Notes: generated from the letters alone by a model not told the origin. A DNA stretch of 21,747 nucleotides from an uncultured Erysipelotrichaceae bacterium (GCA_902783345.1 CACZQI010000041.1:1-21747), one strand, 5' to 3'. Counted from the stretch's first letter, positions 6,512 through 14,443 are shown. Numbers and translations are program-made.

Positions 6512-7270
6512 TTATGAACTTTCAGCATGATATGCTGTATATGTTTTTAATTTATTTGCGGTTAAATTGTTTTCTTTAAAATCAATATATTTTAAGTACA
6601 TTTCTCCTTCAATATTAGATGTTTCCATAAAATATAATTTATTATTTTTAAATGAAGGATATACATTATATTCATTATTAAATTCTTTATCATCATATAT
6701 TTTAGTATATACTAATTCAGTTGTAAATATTGGGTTTTCACTATCTTTATAAATACTTATAATGCCCTTGCCAGAACACTCATCGCTTAAAATATTTACT
6801 ATATAATCAGCATATCTATAAATATCATTACCCTTAGTACATTCCCCTATTAAATCTTCAGTAAAAGTAATTTTATTATTAATTGTAATTGTATATTTTT
6901 CACAACCAAAGTTTTCTATTTTTTTAAATTCTTCACATTTTAATAAAATATTATCATTATAAACACTTTTATCTAAATTAGTAAATTCAGTTTGATAATC
7001 ACTTTCTTTTAAAATAGGTGTTAGTTTTTTTACATTTTTATCAGTATTTTTAAAGAAAGTTTTAAGTTCTGATAAAAGCCCAATTTCATTTAAATTTTGA
7101 ATCTCTTCTTCATTCTTAGGTAATGTATTATTAGTTACATTTTCTGGTAAATTCAAATTATCTTGGCATTTGCAATCCCACTTATTACTATTATTAAATA
7201 GTAAAAAGATAATAAAGAAAAGAAGCACAATTATAACTATAATATAAAATAATCTTTCTTTTTTATCCAT
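6512..7270 (-). CDS. Membrane-anchored protein of unknown function
   Basis: 252 residues, not recognised. The ATG at 7270 follows AGGAGA with good spacing; an in-frame TTG at 7288 lies inside the preceding gene and was rejected. After a short basic start, residues ~8-27 are strongly hydrophobic (LFYIIVIIVLLFFIIFLLF), so the protein is probably a type II membrane protein with its body outside. The body is lysine- and asparagine-rich and contains several cysteines (in CKC and later positions), which could form disulfides. The gene starts 8 bases after the short-chain dehydrogenase stop and shares its transcript. No clear terminator follows it before the small RNA promoter. Confidence 0.75.
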   Translation of the reverse strand: MDKKERLFYIIVIIVLLFFIIFLLFNNSNKWDCKCQDNLNLPENVTNNTLPKNEEEIQNLNEIGLLSELKTFFKNTDKNVKKLTPILKESDYQTEFTNLDKSVYNDNILLKCEEFKKIENFGCEKYTITINNKITFTEDLIGECTKGNDIYRYADYIVNILSDECSGKGIISIYKDSENPIFTTELVYTKIYDDKEFNNEYNVYPSFKNNKLYFMETSNIEGEMYLKYIDFKENNLTANKLKTYTAYHAESS

Positions 7271-7278
7271 AACTTCTC

Positions 7279-8037
7279 CTAAACGCAAGTATATCCCCCA
7301 TCAATTGGTAAGATAACTCCGGTAACATAGCTTGCTTCTTCACTTGCTAGAAATAACATGCCTGCATTAAGTTCACCAGCGCGTCCATATCTTTCCATTG
7401 GAACATGTTCTTTAGCAAAGCTTTGAAAGTCTTCAGTATCAAGCACTTTTTCAGTAAGTTCAGTATAAAAGTAACCAGGACATATACAATTAACAGTGAT
7501 ACCATATTTAGCAAGTTCAGCTGCAGCCGCTCTTGTAAAGTTAACTACTCCACCTTTTGATGAATGATATGCTATAGTTGGTATTTTATCATTACCTACT
7601 AAACCATACATTGATGAAATATTTATAATTCGACCATAATTATTCTTTTTCATAATATTACCAAAGGCTCTAGTTACTTTGAAAACTGATGTTAAATCAG
7701 TATTTATAGTAAAGTCCCACTCTTCATCAGTCATATCTAAAACACCTTTATCTTTTGATGCCCCAGCACAGTTAATTAAAATATCTACTCTGCCAAAGGT
7801 AAGTTCAGTAATACTTGCTGCAGCATTAATATCATCTGCATTTGTTACATCACATTTTATTGGTAATACTTTAATATTTAATGGTTCGAGTTCTTTTTTT
7901 AATTCATCTAATTTTTCTATTCTTCTGGCAAGTAATACTAAATTAGCGCCTTCTTCAGCTAAACATTTAGCCATTTGTTTACCGAGTCCACTACTTGCTC
8001 CTGTTATTACGGCTACTTTTTCTTTAAAGTTAAACAC
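7279..8037 (-). CDS. Short-chain dehydrogenase/reductase (FabG-like)
   Basis: About 252 residues, the classic SDR length. It has the Rossmann motif TGASSGLG near the N-terminus, CDVT and NCAG motifs, the catalytic Ser in ISSMYG, YxxxK as YHSSK, the PG motif in CICPGYFYTEL and the C-terminal SYVTGVILPIDGGYT. Arginines after the second strand (LLARR) suggest NADP(H). The overall pattern is nearest to gluconate 5-dehydrogenase or 3-oxoacyl-ACP reductase-type enzymes; substrate cannot be told. An in-frame ATG at 8046 touches AGGAG with no spacing, so the GTG at 8037, nine bases after that site, is the likelier start. The promoter overlaps the miaA terminator. Confidence 0.85.
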   Translation of the reverse strand: MFNFKEKVAVITGASSGLGKQMAKCLAEEGANLVLLARRIEKLDELKKELEPLNIKVLPIKCDVTNADDINAAASITELTFGRVDILINCAGASKDKGVLDMTDEEWDFTINTDLTSVFKVTRAFGNIMKKNNYGRIINISSMYGLVGNDKIPTIAYHSSKGGVVNFTRAAAAELAKYGITVNCICPGYFYTELTEKVLDTEDFQSFAKEHVPMERYGRAGELNAGMLFLASEEASYVTGVILPIDGGYTCV

Positions 8038-8067
8038 ATTAACCATCTCCTATTTACCCTTATAACA

Positions 8068-8096
8068 ATTATAAAAAAAGCCTTGAATTTAATCAA
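8068..8096 (-). promoter_or_regulatory. Promoter of the dehydrogenase operon, overlapping a terminator
   Basis: Minus strand -35 TTGATT (8091-8096), 17-base spacer, -10 TATAAT (8068-8073). The -35 lies in the stem and the spacer covers the U-run of the miaA terminator. Confidence 0.6.
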
Positions 8097-8099
8097 GAC
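8073..8099 (-). terminator. Terminator of the yqeG-miaA operon
   Basis: Minus strand GTCTTGA-TTAAAT-TCAAGGC followed by seven T. The stem has 7 pairs with one G-U. The miaA stop TGA (8093-8095) lies within the stem. Confidence 0.85.
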
Positions 8100-8959
8100 T
8101 TATGTAAAGTATAATGATTTATAAAGTCAACTACTTCATTAATTGTTTCATTAAAATTATCAAAATTAACATTAAACCAATTAATATCCATTTGATTATT
8201 AAACCAAGTATATTGCCTTTTAGCATAATGACGGCTTCTTTTTTTAATTAATTCTTTAGCTTCATCTAAAGATATTTTACCATTAAAATAATCATATAAT
8301 TCTTTATAACCTATACCAGTATTGATTGCTTTACTATTAATATGTTTATCATATAAGGCTTTAACTTCTTCAATTAACCCATCTTCAAACATAATATCCA
8401 CTCTTTTATTAATGCGTTCATATAAAGTTTTCCTATCAGTAGTAAGCCCAATAAAGATAGCATCATATAATAAATCATTTCCATTAGTACTAACTCCATC
8501 TTTATTTAAAGCACTTACTAATCTTTTACGATTATTTACATGAACATTTATTTCAGGATATTTTTCTTTAACTTTACAAAATAACTCTTCATTAGTTAAA
8601 TCATCATATGAATTATGGTTATCTTCTTCTTGAAATTCATAATTGTAAAGCCCAGCCTTAATATATAAACCAGTTCCCCCAACAATAATAATATTTTTAT
8701 CTTTATAATCATTTAAAACTTTTCTTAAATCTTTTTGATAATCATAGACAGTATACATTTCATCTGGATTTTTAATATCAAAAAGTAAATGAGGAATATT
8801 TTCTTTTTCTTCTTCAGTAACTTTAGCCGTTCCAATATTTAATTCTTTATAAACTTGCATAGAATCAGCATTAACTATAATTGCATCATATTTTTTAGCA
8901 AGCTCAATTGAAAGTTTAGTTTTACCAACTCCAGTTGGTCCTGTAATAACTAATATCAT
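8093..8959 (-). CDS. miaA: tRNA dimethylallyltransferase MiaA
   Basis: 288 residues. MiaA transfers a dimethylallyl group to N6 of A37 in tRNAs reading UNN codons, the first step towards ms2i6A. The P-loop GPTGVGKT is at residues 7-14, DSMQVYK at 32-38 contains the conserved catalytic Asp and substrate-contacting residues, and GGTGLYIKA begins at residue 94. The motifs TGIGYKEL and KKRSRHYAKRQYTWF in the C-terminal half are also family hallmarks. Slightly shorter than the usual ~300-315. The start codon overlaps the stop of the preceding gene (ATGA), so translation is probably coupled. The mutL-miaA order, here with one gene between, is a common bacterial arrangement. Confidence 0.95.
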   Translation of the reverse strand: MILVITGPTGVGKTKLSIELAKKYDAIIVNADSMQVYKELNIGTAKVTEEEKENIPHLLFDIKNPDEMYTVYDYQKDLRKVLNDYKDKNIIIVGGTGLYIKAGLYNYEFQEEDNHNSYDDLTNEELFCKVKEKYPEINVHVNNRKRLVSALNKDGVSTNGNDLLYDAIFIGLTTDRKTLYERINKRVDIMFEDGLIEEVKALYDKHINSKAINTGIGYKELYDYFNGKISLDEAKELIKKRSRHYAKRQYTWFNNQMDINWFNVNFDNFNETINEVVDFINHYTLHKS

Positions 8960-9462
8960 AATGATCTTTTTCTTTCATAATTAGTTTTAAAAATATTTTG
9001 GCTAATTTTAACTCGCTCATCTAATTCATGATAAAAACTACTAGAATATACTTTTTTAGCCTTTTTAGCTAAATTTTGTACAAATGAAAGATGGTCATTT
9101 ATATATTCATGATCTAAAATATCTAATATTATATTAATATATGGCATAATTCTTTCATTTAAAACATTAATTTTAATATTTTCTTTATGTTTATTAAATA
9201 AAGTTATACCATCTAAATGCATATTGACATTTCCAAATATTTTAATAATAATTTTCATACTTAAATAATCTAATAAATCTTTTTCTCGATTATTAAAAGT
9301 TAATATTAAATTATCTTCTTTATCATTATCTTGAATATAAAAATTAATATTATTATTATCAAGGTTAACATTTAAAAAAGCATCCTTATTTTTAATTAAA
9401 TATTTCTCATAAAAATCTATTAATTCTTCTATCTTTTCATAAATTGTCTTAGCATTTACCAT
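8956..9462 (-). CDS. Unknown protein between mutL and miaA
   Basis: 168 residues, family not recognised. The protein is rich in Asn, Ile, Lys and Asp, with an alternating hydrophobic beta pattern in the first half and helices in the second (around YINIILDILDHEYINDHLSFVQNLAKKAKKVY). It has no signal peptide, membrane segment, metal-binding or nucleotide-binding motif that I can see. The ATG at 9462 overlaps the last base of the mutL stop, and its own stop overlaps the miaA start, so it is translationally coupled to both. It is likely a real, expressed gene; its job cannot be derived from context beyond co-expression with repair and tRNA-modification enzymes. Confidence 0.75.
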   Translation of the reverse strand: MVNAKTIYEKIEELIDFYEKYLIKNKDAFLNVNLDNNNINFYIQDNDKEDNLILTFNNREKDLLDYLSMKIIIKIFGNVNMHLDGITLFNKHKENIKINVLNERIMPYINIILDILDHEYINDHLSFVQNLAKKAKKVYSSSFYHELDERVKISQNIFKTNYERKRSL

Positions 9463-11216
9463 TAATTCATCACCCTCTTAAACATTTTATCAAGTTCATA
9501 TTTAGAAAAAGATATTATAGCAGGTCTTCCATGAGCACAGTTATATGGATTATCACATAAAACTAGTTTTTCTAAGATTTTGCTAGCTTCTTCTTTCGTA
9601 ATATTTTCATTACCTTTAACACTCATTTTACAAGCAACTGTAGCGGCAAAACGATCTCTAAATCTTACTTCATTAAAATCTGAATAAGTTATTATTTCTT
9701 CAATTAAAGTTTTAATATCAACTTCATGATAACCTTCTAATAACCAAGTTGGATGGGATTTAACAACAATTGTATTTATCCCAAACTCTTCAATATTAAA
9801 TCCTAAATGCTTAATTGCTTCTTCTCTTTCTTTATATTTTAAATAATCACTAGATGATAGTTCAATACTTACAGGAATAAGCATATCAATAATGCTTATT
9901 TTCTCTTCTTCTAAAGATTTTAAAACTTTTTCATAATTAACTCTTTCTTCAGCTGCATGTTGATCGATTAAGAACATTGTATCTTCATTTTGAGCTACAA
10001 TAAAGGTTCCCATCACATGACCACAAGGATACATTTCTAAAGATTTAATTTCTTCATTTTTATCTAGTTTAAAGTCTAATGATTCTTGTTTAATTTCTTT
10101 ATCATTATATTTAGTCAAATCTTCATTTATAAATAGTGGACTTGAGTAATCACTATAATCTTTAGGATATTCTTTTTTAATAGGTATATCATTAGTACTT
10201 TCTTTAGTTTTAATCTCAACTTTAGGAATTAATAGAGACTTAAATAAAGCATCTTTAATTGTCTTAGCTACTAAAGTTTTTAATTCATCCATTTTACTAA
10301 ATTTAATATCTTGTTTAGTAGGATGAATATTAACATCAATTAAAGTTGGATCTGTATCAATTTTAAGTACTACTACTGGATATTTAATATCTGGTTTATA
10401 TGTATAATAAGCATCATTTATAACTCTATTTAATTCATTATTCTTAACTACTCTACCATTTACTATAGTAATCATATAGTTACGAGTTGATTTTAAAATA
10501 CTTGGTTTACAAATATAACCAGACAAGTCATAATCATCATTACTAGCATTTATTTCAACCATATTTTTACTAACATCAGAGCCAAATACTTCATGAATAG
10601 TTTTAAGTAAATTATTACTACCAGTAGTTTTAACTAAAAGATTATCATTATTTGTTAAAGTAAATGAAATATTAGGATAAGATAATGCTAATCTTTCAAT
10701 AAAACTAACTGTACTAGCTAATTCACTCGCTTCACTTTTTAAATATTTAAATCTAGCTGGAGTATTATAAAATAAATCATTTATTTTAATAATTGTACCT
10801 TTTCTTAAATCACATTTTTCTTTATTTATAAGTTTTCCACCATGAATTTCGATTAAAGATCCAGTTAAACCATCACTAGTTTTTAATAAAACTTTAGATA
10901 CACTTGCTATTGAAGGTAGTGCTTCACCACGAAAGCCTAAAGTACTTATAAAAAATAAATCTTCTAACTTTTTAATTTTACTAGTAGCATGTCTTGAAAA
11001 AGCATTAAGTGCATCATTTTCATCCATTCCTTCGCCATCATCAATTACTTTAATTTCTTTAAGTCCCGCATCAAGTAAATTAATTTCAATATTTTTACTT
11101 AAGGCATCAATGCTATTTTCAACTAATTCTTTAACAACATTACTAACTCTTTCGACAACTTCACCAGCTGCAATTTTATTAGATAAATCTTCACTCATTA
11201 TTTGTATTTTACTCAT
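9462..11216 (-). CDS. mutL: DNA mismatch repair protein MutL (endonuclease type)
   Basis: 584 residues. The N-terminal GHKL ATPase shows KELVENSIDA (Glu30 and Asn34), DGEGMD near 58-63 and GFRGEAL near 94-100. The transducer domain holds VNGRVV and NVHPTKQDIKF. After a low-complexity linker, the C-terminal dimerisation domain carries the nicking-endonuclease motif DQHAAEERVNYE (418-429), with ACKMS near 528 and CAHGRP near 560 as further metal-site motifs. The family links MutS mismatch recognition to strand incision in organisms without MutH; no mutS lies in this window. The start ATG overlaps the yqeH stop by four bases and has AGGTGA upstream. Confidence 0.97.
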   Translation of the reverse strand: MSKIQIMSEDLSNKIAAGEVVERVSNVVKELVENSIDALSKNIEINLLDAGLKEIKVIDDGEGMDENDALNAFSRHATSKIKKLEDLFFISTLGFRGEALPSIASVSKVLLKTSDGLTGSLIEIHGGKLINKEKCDLRKGTIIKINDLFYNTPARFKYLKSEASELASTVSFIERLALSYPNISFTLTNNDNLLVKTTGSNNLLKTIHEVFGSDVSKNMVEINASNDDYDLSGYICKPSILKSTRNYMITIVNGRVVKNNELNRVINDAYYTYKPDIKYPVVVLKIDTDPTLIDVNIHPTKQDIKFSKMDELKTLVAKTIKDALFKSLLIPKVEIKTKESTNDIPIKKEYPKDYSDYSSPLFINEDLTKYNDKEIKQESLDFKLDKNEEIKSLEMYPCGHVMGTFIVAQNEDTMFLIDQHAAEERVNYEKVLKSLEEEKISIIDMLIPVSIELSSSDYLKYKEREEAIKHLGFNIEEFGINTIVVKSHPTWLLEGYHEVDIKTLIEEIITYSDFNEVRFRDRFAATVACKMSVKGNENITKEEASKILEKLVLCDNPYNCAHGRPAIISFSKYELDKMFKRVMN

Positions 11217-12163
11217 AAGTCACCTATAATGCTTTCTCTTATTTCTAATTTATCTTTTTCAAGATTAGTTTTAATTAAACACTTATTTTTAATATTAATA
11301 AAGAAACTACCTTTAATAATTAAATCAGTATTATTATTTATTTCATATTCATAATCTAGTTCTACTTCCTTAAAAACTTTTTGAACATCTATTAATGTAT
11401 TCATATAAATAATAACACTTACATTTTCACTAAAGTTAAAATAATATTCTCCTATTCTTAATGTCTCATTCTTTTTCATTTGATAAACTTTAGGATTAAT
11501 TAAAGCGCATTTATTATCATTAGTTGCATTTATTACAAAACCAGGTGAATCAATAACAGTTAAATCATCTGTTAGTTTTAATCTAATAAAGTCTAATGTA
11601 GTATTATGCATACTACTTGTAGTTATTTTATTTAAATTAGTACCAACTAGATCCATCATTTTATTAATTAAAGTACTTTTACCAGCATTAGTTTCTCCTA
11701 ATAGATAAACTTCTTTAATATTTTTATAATATAAATAGTTTATTAAATTATTAACATTATAACCACTTTCGGCACTTATTATTTTAATTTCATCATTTAT
11801 TTCATAAGTTTTTTTAATATTATTAATTAAATGTTCATAAATAACGCTTTTAGGCATAATATCGGCTTTACTAATTAAAAGCATTTTCTTGGTTTTAATT
11901 TTTTTAAATACTTTTATAACATCTTTATTAAGAGATATATAATCGACTAAAAATAAAACATATGCATCTTTATTATTAATATTATTTAATATCAAATCAA
12001 TACTTTTAGGTGTATCAACATTAGTTTTATCACCATAATGCATAAGTCTAAAACATCTTTGACAATATACACTAGTATTTAATTTTTCTTTAGGAATATA
12101 CCCTATTTCATTTACATTTTCACTTTGCAAATGCGCACCACAACCAAAACATATCTTATTCAT
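11213..12163 (-). CDS. yqeH: Circularly permuted ribosome-assembly GTPase YqeH
   Basis: 316 residues. YqeH is a GTPase needed for 30S subunit maturation. The N-terminal zinc finger has Cys5, Cys8, Cys34 and Cys37 (CFGCG, CQRCF). The GTPase motifs appear in permuted order: G4 SKAD (98-101), G5 SAESG (130-134), G1 GETNAGKS (156-163) and G3 DSPG (205-208). The C-terminal part is shorter than in Bacillus (total ~366 there). The start is the ATG at 12163 with AAGGGG upstream; a longer frame beginning at 12223 lies wholly inside yqeG and was rejected. It overlaps yqeG by 8 bases and mutL by 4. Confidence 0.93.
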   Translation of the reverse strand: MNKICFGCGAHLQSENVNEIGYIPKEKLNTSVYCQRCFRLMHYGDKTNVDTPKSIDLILNNINNKDAYVLFLVDYISLNKDVIKVFKKIKTKKMLLISKADIMPKSVIYEHLINNIKKTYEINDEIKIISAESGYNVNNLINYLYYKNIKEVYLLGETNAGKSTLINKMMDLVGTNLNKITTSSMHNTTLDFIRLKLTDDLTVIDSPGFVINATNDNKCALINPKVYQMKKNETLRIGEYYFNFSENVSVIIYMNTLIDVQKVFKEVELDYEYEINNNTDLIIKGSFFINIKNKCLIKTNLEKDKLEIRESIIGDL

Positions 12164-12680
12164 AATAATGCCCCTTTTTAAGTAATTCTTTTTTATATAA
12201 TTTATTATAGATAAATGGCTCAATTAAACGATTAAATTTAGTTAAAACAAAATCAGTTGTACCAATGGGATTTACTAAAATACTTACAAATTCCATTTTA
12301 TTAGCACCCCAAATATCAGTAAGAAGTTGATCCCCAATTGAAGCAATTTGACTTGGTTTTAATTTATATATTTTTAAGATTTTTAAATATTTTTTCTTTA
12401 AAGGTTTAAATGATAAATAAGCTGAATCTACTCCTAATATATCTTTAAAAGGTTCAACTCTTTTTTTAGGACTGTTACTTACAATTAATATTTTAAATTT
12501 TAAATCTTTTAAATCTTCAATTAAATCTCGTAATCTTTTATTAGGCTTTTTCATATTAAGTGGCGCGATAGTATTATCTAAATCAAATATTAAACATTTA
12601 ATACCATTTTTCTTTAGCTTTTTATAATCAATATCATAAATACTTTTTTGATAGATATCGGGAATAAAATTATTTAGCAT
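12156..12680 (-). CDS. yqeG: HAD-superfamily phosphatase YqeG (IIIA subfamily)
   Basis: 174 residues. HAD motif I is DLDNT (Asp33, Asp35), motif II is the Ser in VSNSP near 68-70, a conserved Lys lies in SFKPLKK, and motif III is GDQLLTDIWGAN near 117-128. This is the pattern of the YqeG/YPP-like IIIA phosphatases. The substrate in bacteria is not settled. Its position directly before yqeH is conserved in Bacillota, which suggests a link to ribosome assembly or nucleotide metabolism. It heads the five-gene operon and follows a strong promoter; GGTGGTAAT precedes the ATG. Confidence 0.92.
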   Translation of the reverse strand: MLNNFIPDIYQKSIYDIDYKKLKKNGIKCLIFDLDNTIAPLNMKKPNKRLRDLIEDLKDLKFKILIVSNSPKKRVEPFKDILGVDSAYLSFKPLKKKYLKILKIYKLKPSQIASIGDQLLTDIWGANKMEFVSILVNPIGTTDFVLTKFNRLIEPFIYNKLYKKELLKKGHYYE

Positions 12681-12705
12681 ATTACCACCACACTTACTAC
12701 TAAAA

Positions 12706-12734
12706 ATTATATCATTTATATTATTAGATGTAAA
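12706..12734 (-). promoter_or_regulatory. Promoter of the yqeG-yqeH-mutL-miaA operon
   Basis: Minus strand -35 TTTACA (12729-12734), 17-base spacer, -10 TATAAT (12706-12711), about 20 bases before the ATG. Eleven of twelve consensus positions match. Confidence 0.8.
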
Positions 12735-12770
12735 TTAATGGCCTTAAAGAAAAAAGATAAATTATTATTT

Positions 12771-12799
12771 TTGCTAACAATATTTTTCTACCATATTAT
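12771..12799 (+). promoter_or_regulatory. Possible sigma-A-type promoter of sigK
   Basis: Plus strand -35 TTGCTA (12771-12776), 17-base spacer, -10 TATTAT (12794-12799). It would give a ~128-base leader. In Bacillus sigK is read by sigma-E and sigma-K; CATATTAT (12792-12799) and CATAAAAT (12909-12916) resemble sporulation -10 elements, but neither has a convincing -35 and the second is too close to the start codon. Confidence 0.45.
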
Positions 12800-12864
12800 A
12801 ATTGCTAACCACTTTTAATACATCTGATGGATTATTGGGACTTTTATTCTTTACTAATGTTTAT

Positions 12865-12889
12865 TTAGTTAAAAAAACTAATTTTTAAC
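12865..12889 (+). promoter_or_regulatory. Alternative hairpins in the sigK leader
   Basis: TTAGTT-AAAAA-AACTAA followed by TTTTT (12865-12886) has the form of an AU-only terminator. GTTAAAAA...TTTTTAAC (12868-12889) is an overlapping, mutually exclusive 8-bp stem. Both are weak because they contain almost no G or C. Confidence 0.3.
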
Positions 12890-12933
12890 AAAAATTATCT
12901 AATTAAAGCATAAAATTATTTAAGGAGGATGTA

Positions 12934-13629
12934 ATGATTACATATTTAATTGCCTTATTAAAAAGTTTAATATTTTTTACAGGTTCTTATTCTAATACCG
13001 TTTTTCCTGATACTTTACCAAAAGATGAAGAAGAAAAATGTATTGAAGCTATGCTTATGGGAGATATGGATGCTAGAGGCAAACTTATTGAGCACAACTT
13101 AAGATTAGTTGCGCACATCGTTAAAAAATATGAGTGTAAAGAATATGATGCAGATGATTTAATAAGTATTGGTACAATTGGTCTTGTTAAAGGCATCGAT
13201 TCATATAGACCTAGTAAAAAAACAAGACTTACTACTTATGCAGCCAGATGTATTGAAAATGAAATATTAATGCATTTTAGGAGCAATAAAAAACATTTAA
13301 ATAATGTTAGTTTAAATGATTCAATTGGTTTAGATAAAGATGGTAATGATATAACTTTAATCGATGTTTTAGTAAGTGATACCAAGGATATTAATGAAGA
13401 AATAAATACCCAAAATAATGTTGAACTTTTACTTAAATATTTAAATGTTTTAACTAAAAGAGAAAAAGAAATTATTATCAAAAGATATGGATTATTTAAC
13501 AGTAAAGAACAAACTCAAAAGGAAATCGCTAAAGAAATGAAAATATCTCGTAGTTATGTCTCTAGAATTGAAAAAAGAGCTATTACTAAAATCTTAAGAG
13601 AATTTATTAAAAACAAAAATATTTTATAA
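12934..13629 (+). CDS. sigK: RNA polymerase sporulation sigma factor, pro-sigma-K
   Basis: 231 residues, sigma-70 family. The blocks IEHNLRLVAHIVKKYE, DADDLISIGTIGLVKGIDSY, TYAARCIENEILMHFRS (region 2), and REKEIIIKRYGL, EQTQKEIAKEMKISRSYVSRIEKRA (region 4) match sigma-K rather than sigma-E or sigma-G. The hydrophobic N-terminus MITYLIALLKSLIFFTGSYS corresponds to the inhibitory pro-sequence removed by SpoIVFB in the mother cell. By alignment from memory the cut would fall near Ser18/Tyr19. The gene is intact, with no skin-type interruption. AAGGAGG lies six bases before the ATG. It implies, but does not prove, that the organism makes endospores. Confidence 0.92.
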   Translation: MITYLIALLKSLIFFTGSYSNTVFPDTLPKDEEEKCIEAMLMGDMDARGKLIEHNLRLVAHIVKKYECKEYDADDLISIGTIGLVKGIDSYRPSKKTRLTTYAARCIENEILMHFRSNKKHLNNVSLNDSIGLDKDGNDITLIDVLVSDTKDINEEINTQNNVELLLKYLNVLTKREKEIIIKRYGLFNSKEQTQKEIAKEMKISRSYVSRIEKRAITKILREFIKNKNIL

Positions 13630-13643
13630 CTTTTTATATACTG

Positions 13644-13673
13644 ATGACAAATTCAGCCCATAGTTGTTAAAAT
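13644..13673 (+). promoter_or_regulatory. Weak promoter of the XRE regulator
   Basis: Plus strand -35 ATGACA (13644-13649), 18-base spacer, -10 TAAAAT (13668-13673), then AAGGAGAAG before the ATG. No terminator is visible after sigK, so read-through from sigK is also possible. Confidence 0.35.
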
Positions 13674-13692
13674 AAATCTAAGGAGAAGAAGT

Positions 13693-14001
13693 ATGGAAAA
13701 TAGAGACGATCAAAAATATATTTATAGTCTAGTATCATCTAGAATTAAAGCATTTAGAAAATATCGTGGTGTTACTCAAGAAAAACTTGCTGATATGACA
13801 ACATTTTCTAAAGGATTTATAGGTAATATTGAAAGTGTTAGAACTGATCAAACATTTAGTTTAGCTGTTTTATACTCTTTTGCTAGGGCTTTAGATATTC
13901 CCCTTGAATTATTTGTTAAAGCAGATATTACTGATGATTTGAAGAAACTAAAAATTAATTTAGATGAACCTGCTAAGAAAAAAAGTACTCGTAAAAAATA
14001 G
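13693..14001 (+). CDS. Small XRE-family helix-turn-helix regulator
   Basis: 102 residues. Residues ~13-68 form a Cro/C1-type helix-turn-helix: SRIKAFRKYRGVTQEKLADMT is the first part, FSKGFIGNIESVRT the recognition region and SLAVLYSFARALDIPLELFV the closing helices. The tail (DEPAKKKSTRKK) is basic and could add non-specific DNA contact. No ligand or peptidase domain. Targets are unknown; it lies directly after sigK, with only a 63-base gap and a weak promoter, and could regulate itself or sporulation-linked genes. A good Shine-Dalgarno site precedes the ATG, and a terminator overlaps its stop codon. Confidence 0.85.
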   Translation: MENRDDQKYIYSLVSSRIKAFRKYRGVTQEKLADMTTFSKGFIGNIESVRTDQTFSLAVLYSFARALDIPLELFVKADITDDLKKLKINLDEPAKKKSTRKK

Positions 14002-14010
14002 AGTACTTTT
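13981..14010. terminator. Shared bidirectional terminator, XRE gene and divIVA
   Basis: AAAAGTACTC / GAGTACTTTT, a perfect 10-bp stem with a 10-base loop. On the minus strand the stem ends in seven T, the stronger direction; on the plus strand in four T. The XRE stop TAG (13999-14001) touches the right arm and the divIVA stop is two bases outside it. Confidence 0.85.
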
Positions 14011-14011
14011 A

Positions 14012-14443
14012 TTATGGTAAATTTATATGGTCAATTGAATCAACCATGTCTATTTGTTCTTCTAAAATTGTTTTTAATCTTCGTTTAAATGTGATAATAT
14101 TTCGTTTAAGTTGGATTGTTTCATTTTGAGTTTTCTCAGCTTCCATTAGTGCTTCATTAACAATGCGAGAAGCATTCTTTTTTGCTTCGGCTATAATTCT
14201 AGCACTTTCATCACTAGCCATTCTACGCATTTGACTAGAAGTATCTTCCGCCATTAAAATTGCTTTATTTAATGTTTCTTCTAAAGATTTATATTTTTGT
14301 AAATCTTTTTTTAGCGCATCAATTTCTAAATCTTTGGCTTTTAGGTTATCAAGCATTCCTTCAACTTGTTTAATACAATCTGAAACAAATTTATTAACTT
14401 CTTCTTTGCGATAGCCAGTAAAACCCGTACTAAACCTTTCCAT
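14012..14443 (-). CDS. divIVA: DivIVA-family polarity and division protein
   Basis: 143 residues, a little short for DivIVA (~160-170) but longer than GpsB. The N-terminal block FSTGFTGYRKEEVNKFVSDC is the family's membrane-binding domain, with the usual Gly-Tyr and a Val-x-x-Phe pattern. The rest is a parallel coiled coil (~residues 25-125), with no proline breaks. Such proteins sense negatively curved membrane at division sites and poles and recruit other factors; in spore formers they help to fix the chromosome at the pole. It follows sepF with a short gap, as it often does in Bacillota, but the usual ylm and ileS neighbours are not seen. GAGGTGATAAT precedes the ATG. Confidence 0.9.
   Translation of the reverse strand: MERFSTGFTGYRKEEVNKFVSDCIKQVEGMLDNLKAKDLEIDALKKDLQKYKSLEETLNKAILMAEDTSSQMRRMASDESARIIAEAKKNASRIVNEALMEAEKTQNETIQLKRNIITFKRRLKTILEEQIDMVDSIDHINLP

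Noticed and set aside
7679..8065. Plus-strand 128-residue frame opposite the dehydrogenase
   Set aside because: Its Ser- and Leu-rich composition is the typical shadow of a coding strand in AT-rich DNA, and the SDR motifs confirm the other strand.
12163..12223. Longer N-terminus for YqeH
   Set aside because: The extra 20 residues lie in yqeG, have no ribosome binding site, and the normal family start with the zinc finger fits the ATG at 12163.
12792..12916. Sigma-E or sigma-K promoters before sigK
   Set aside because: CATATTAT and CATAAAAT resemble sporulation -10 boxes, but no matching -35 lies at the right distance, and the second would start the transcript inside the ribosome binding site.
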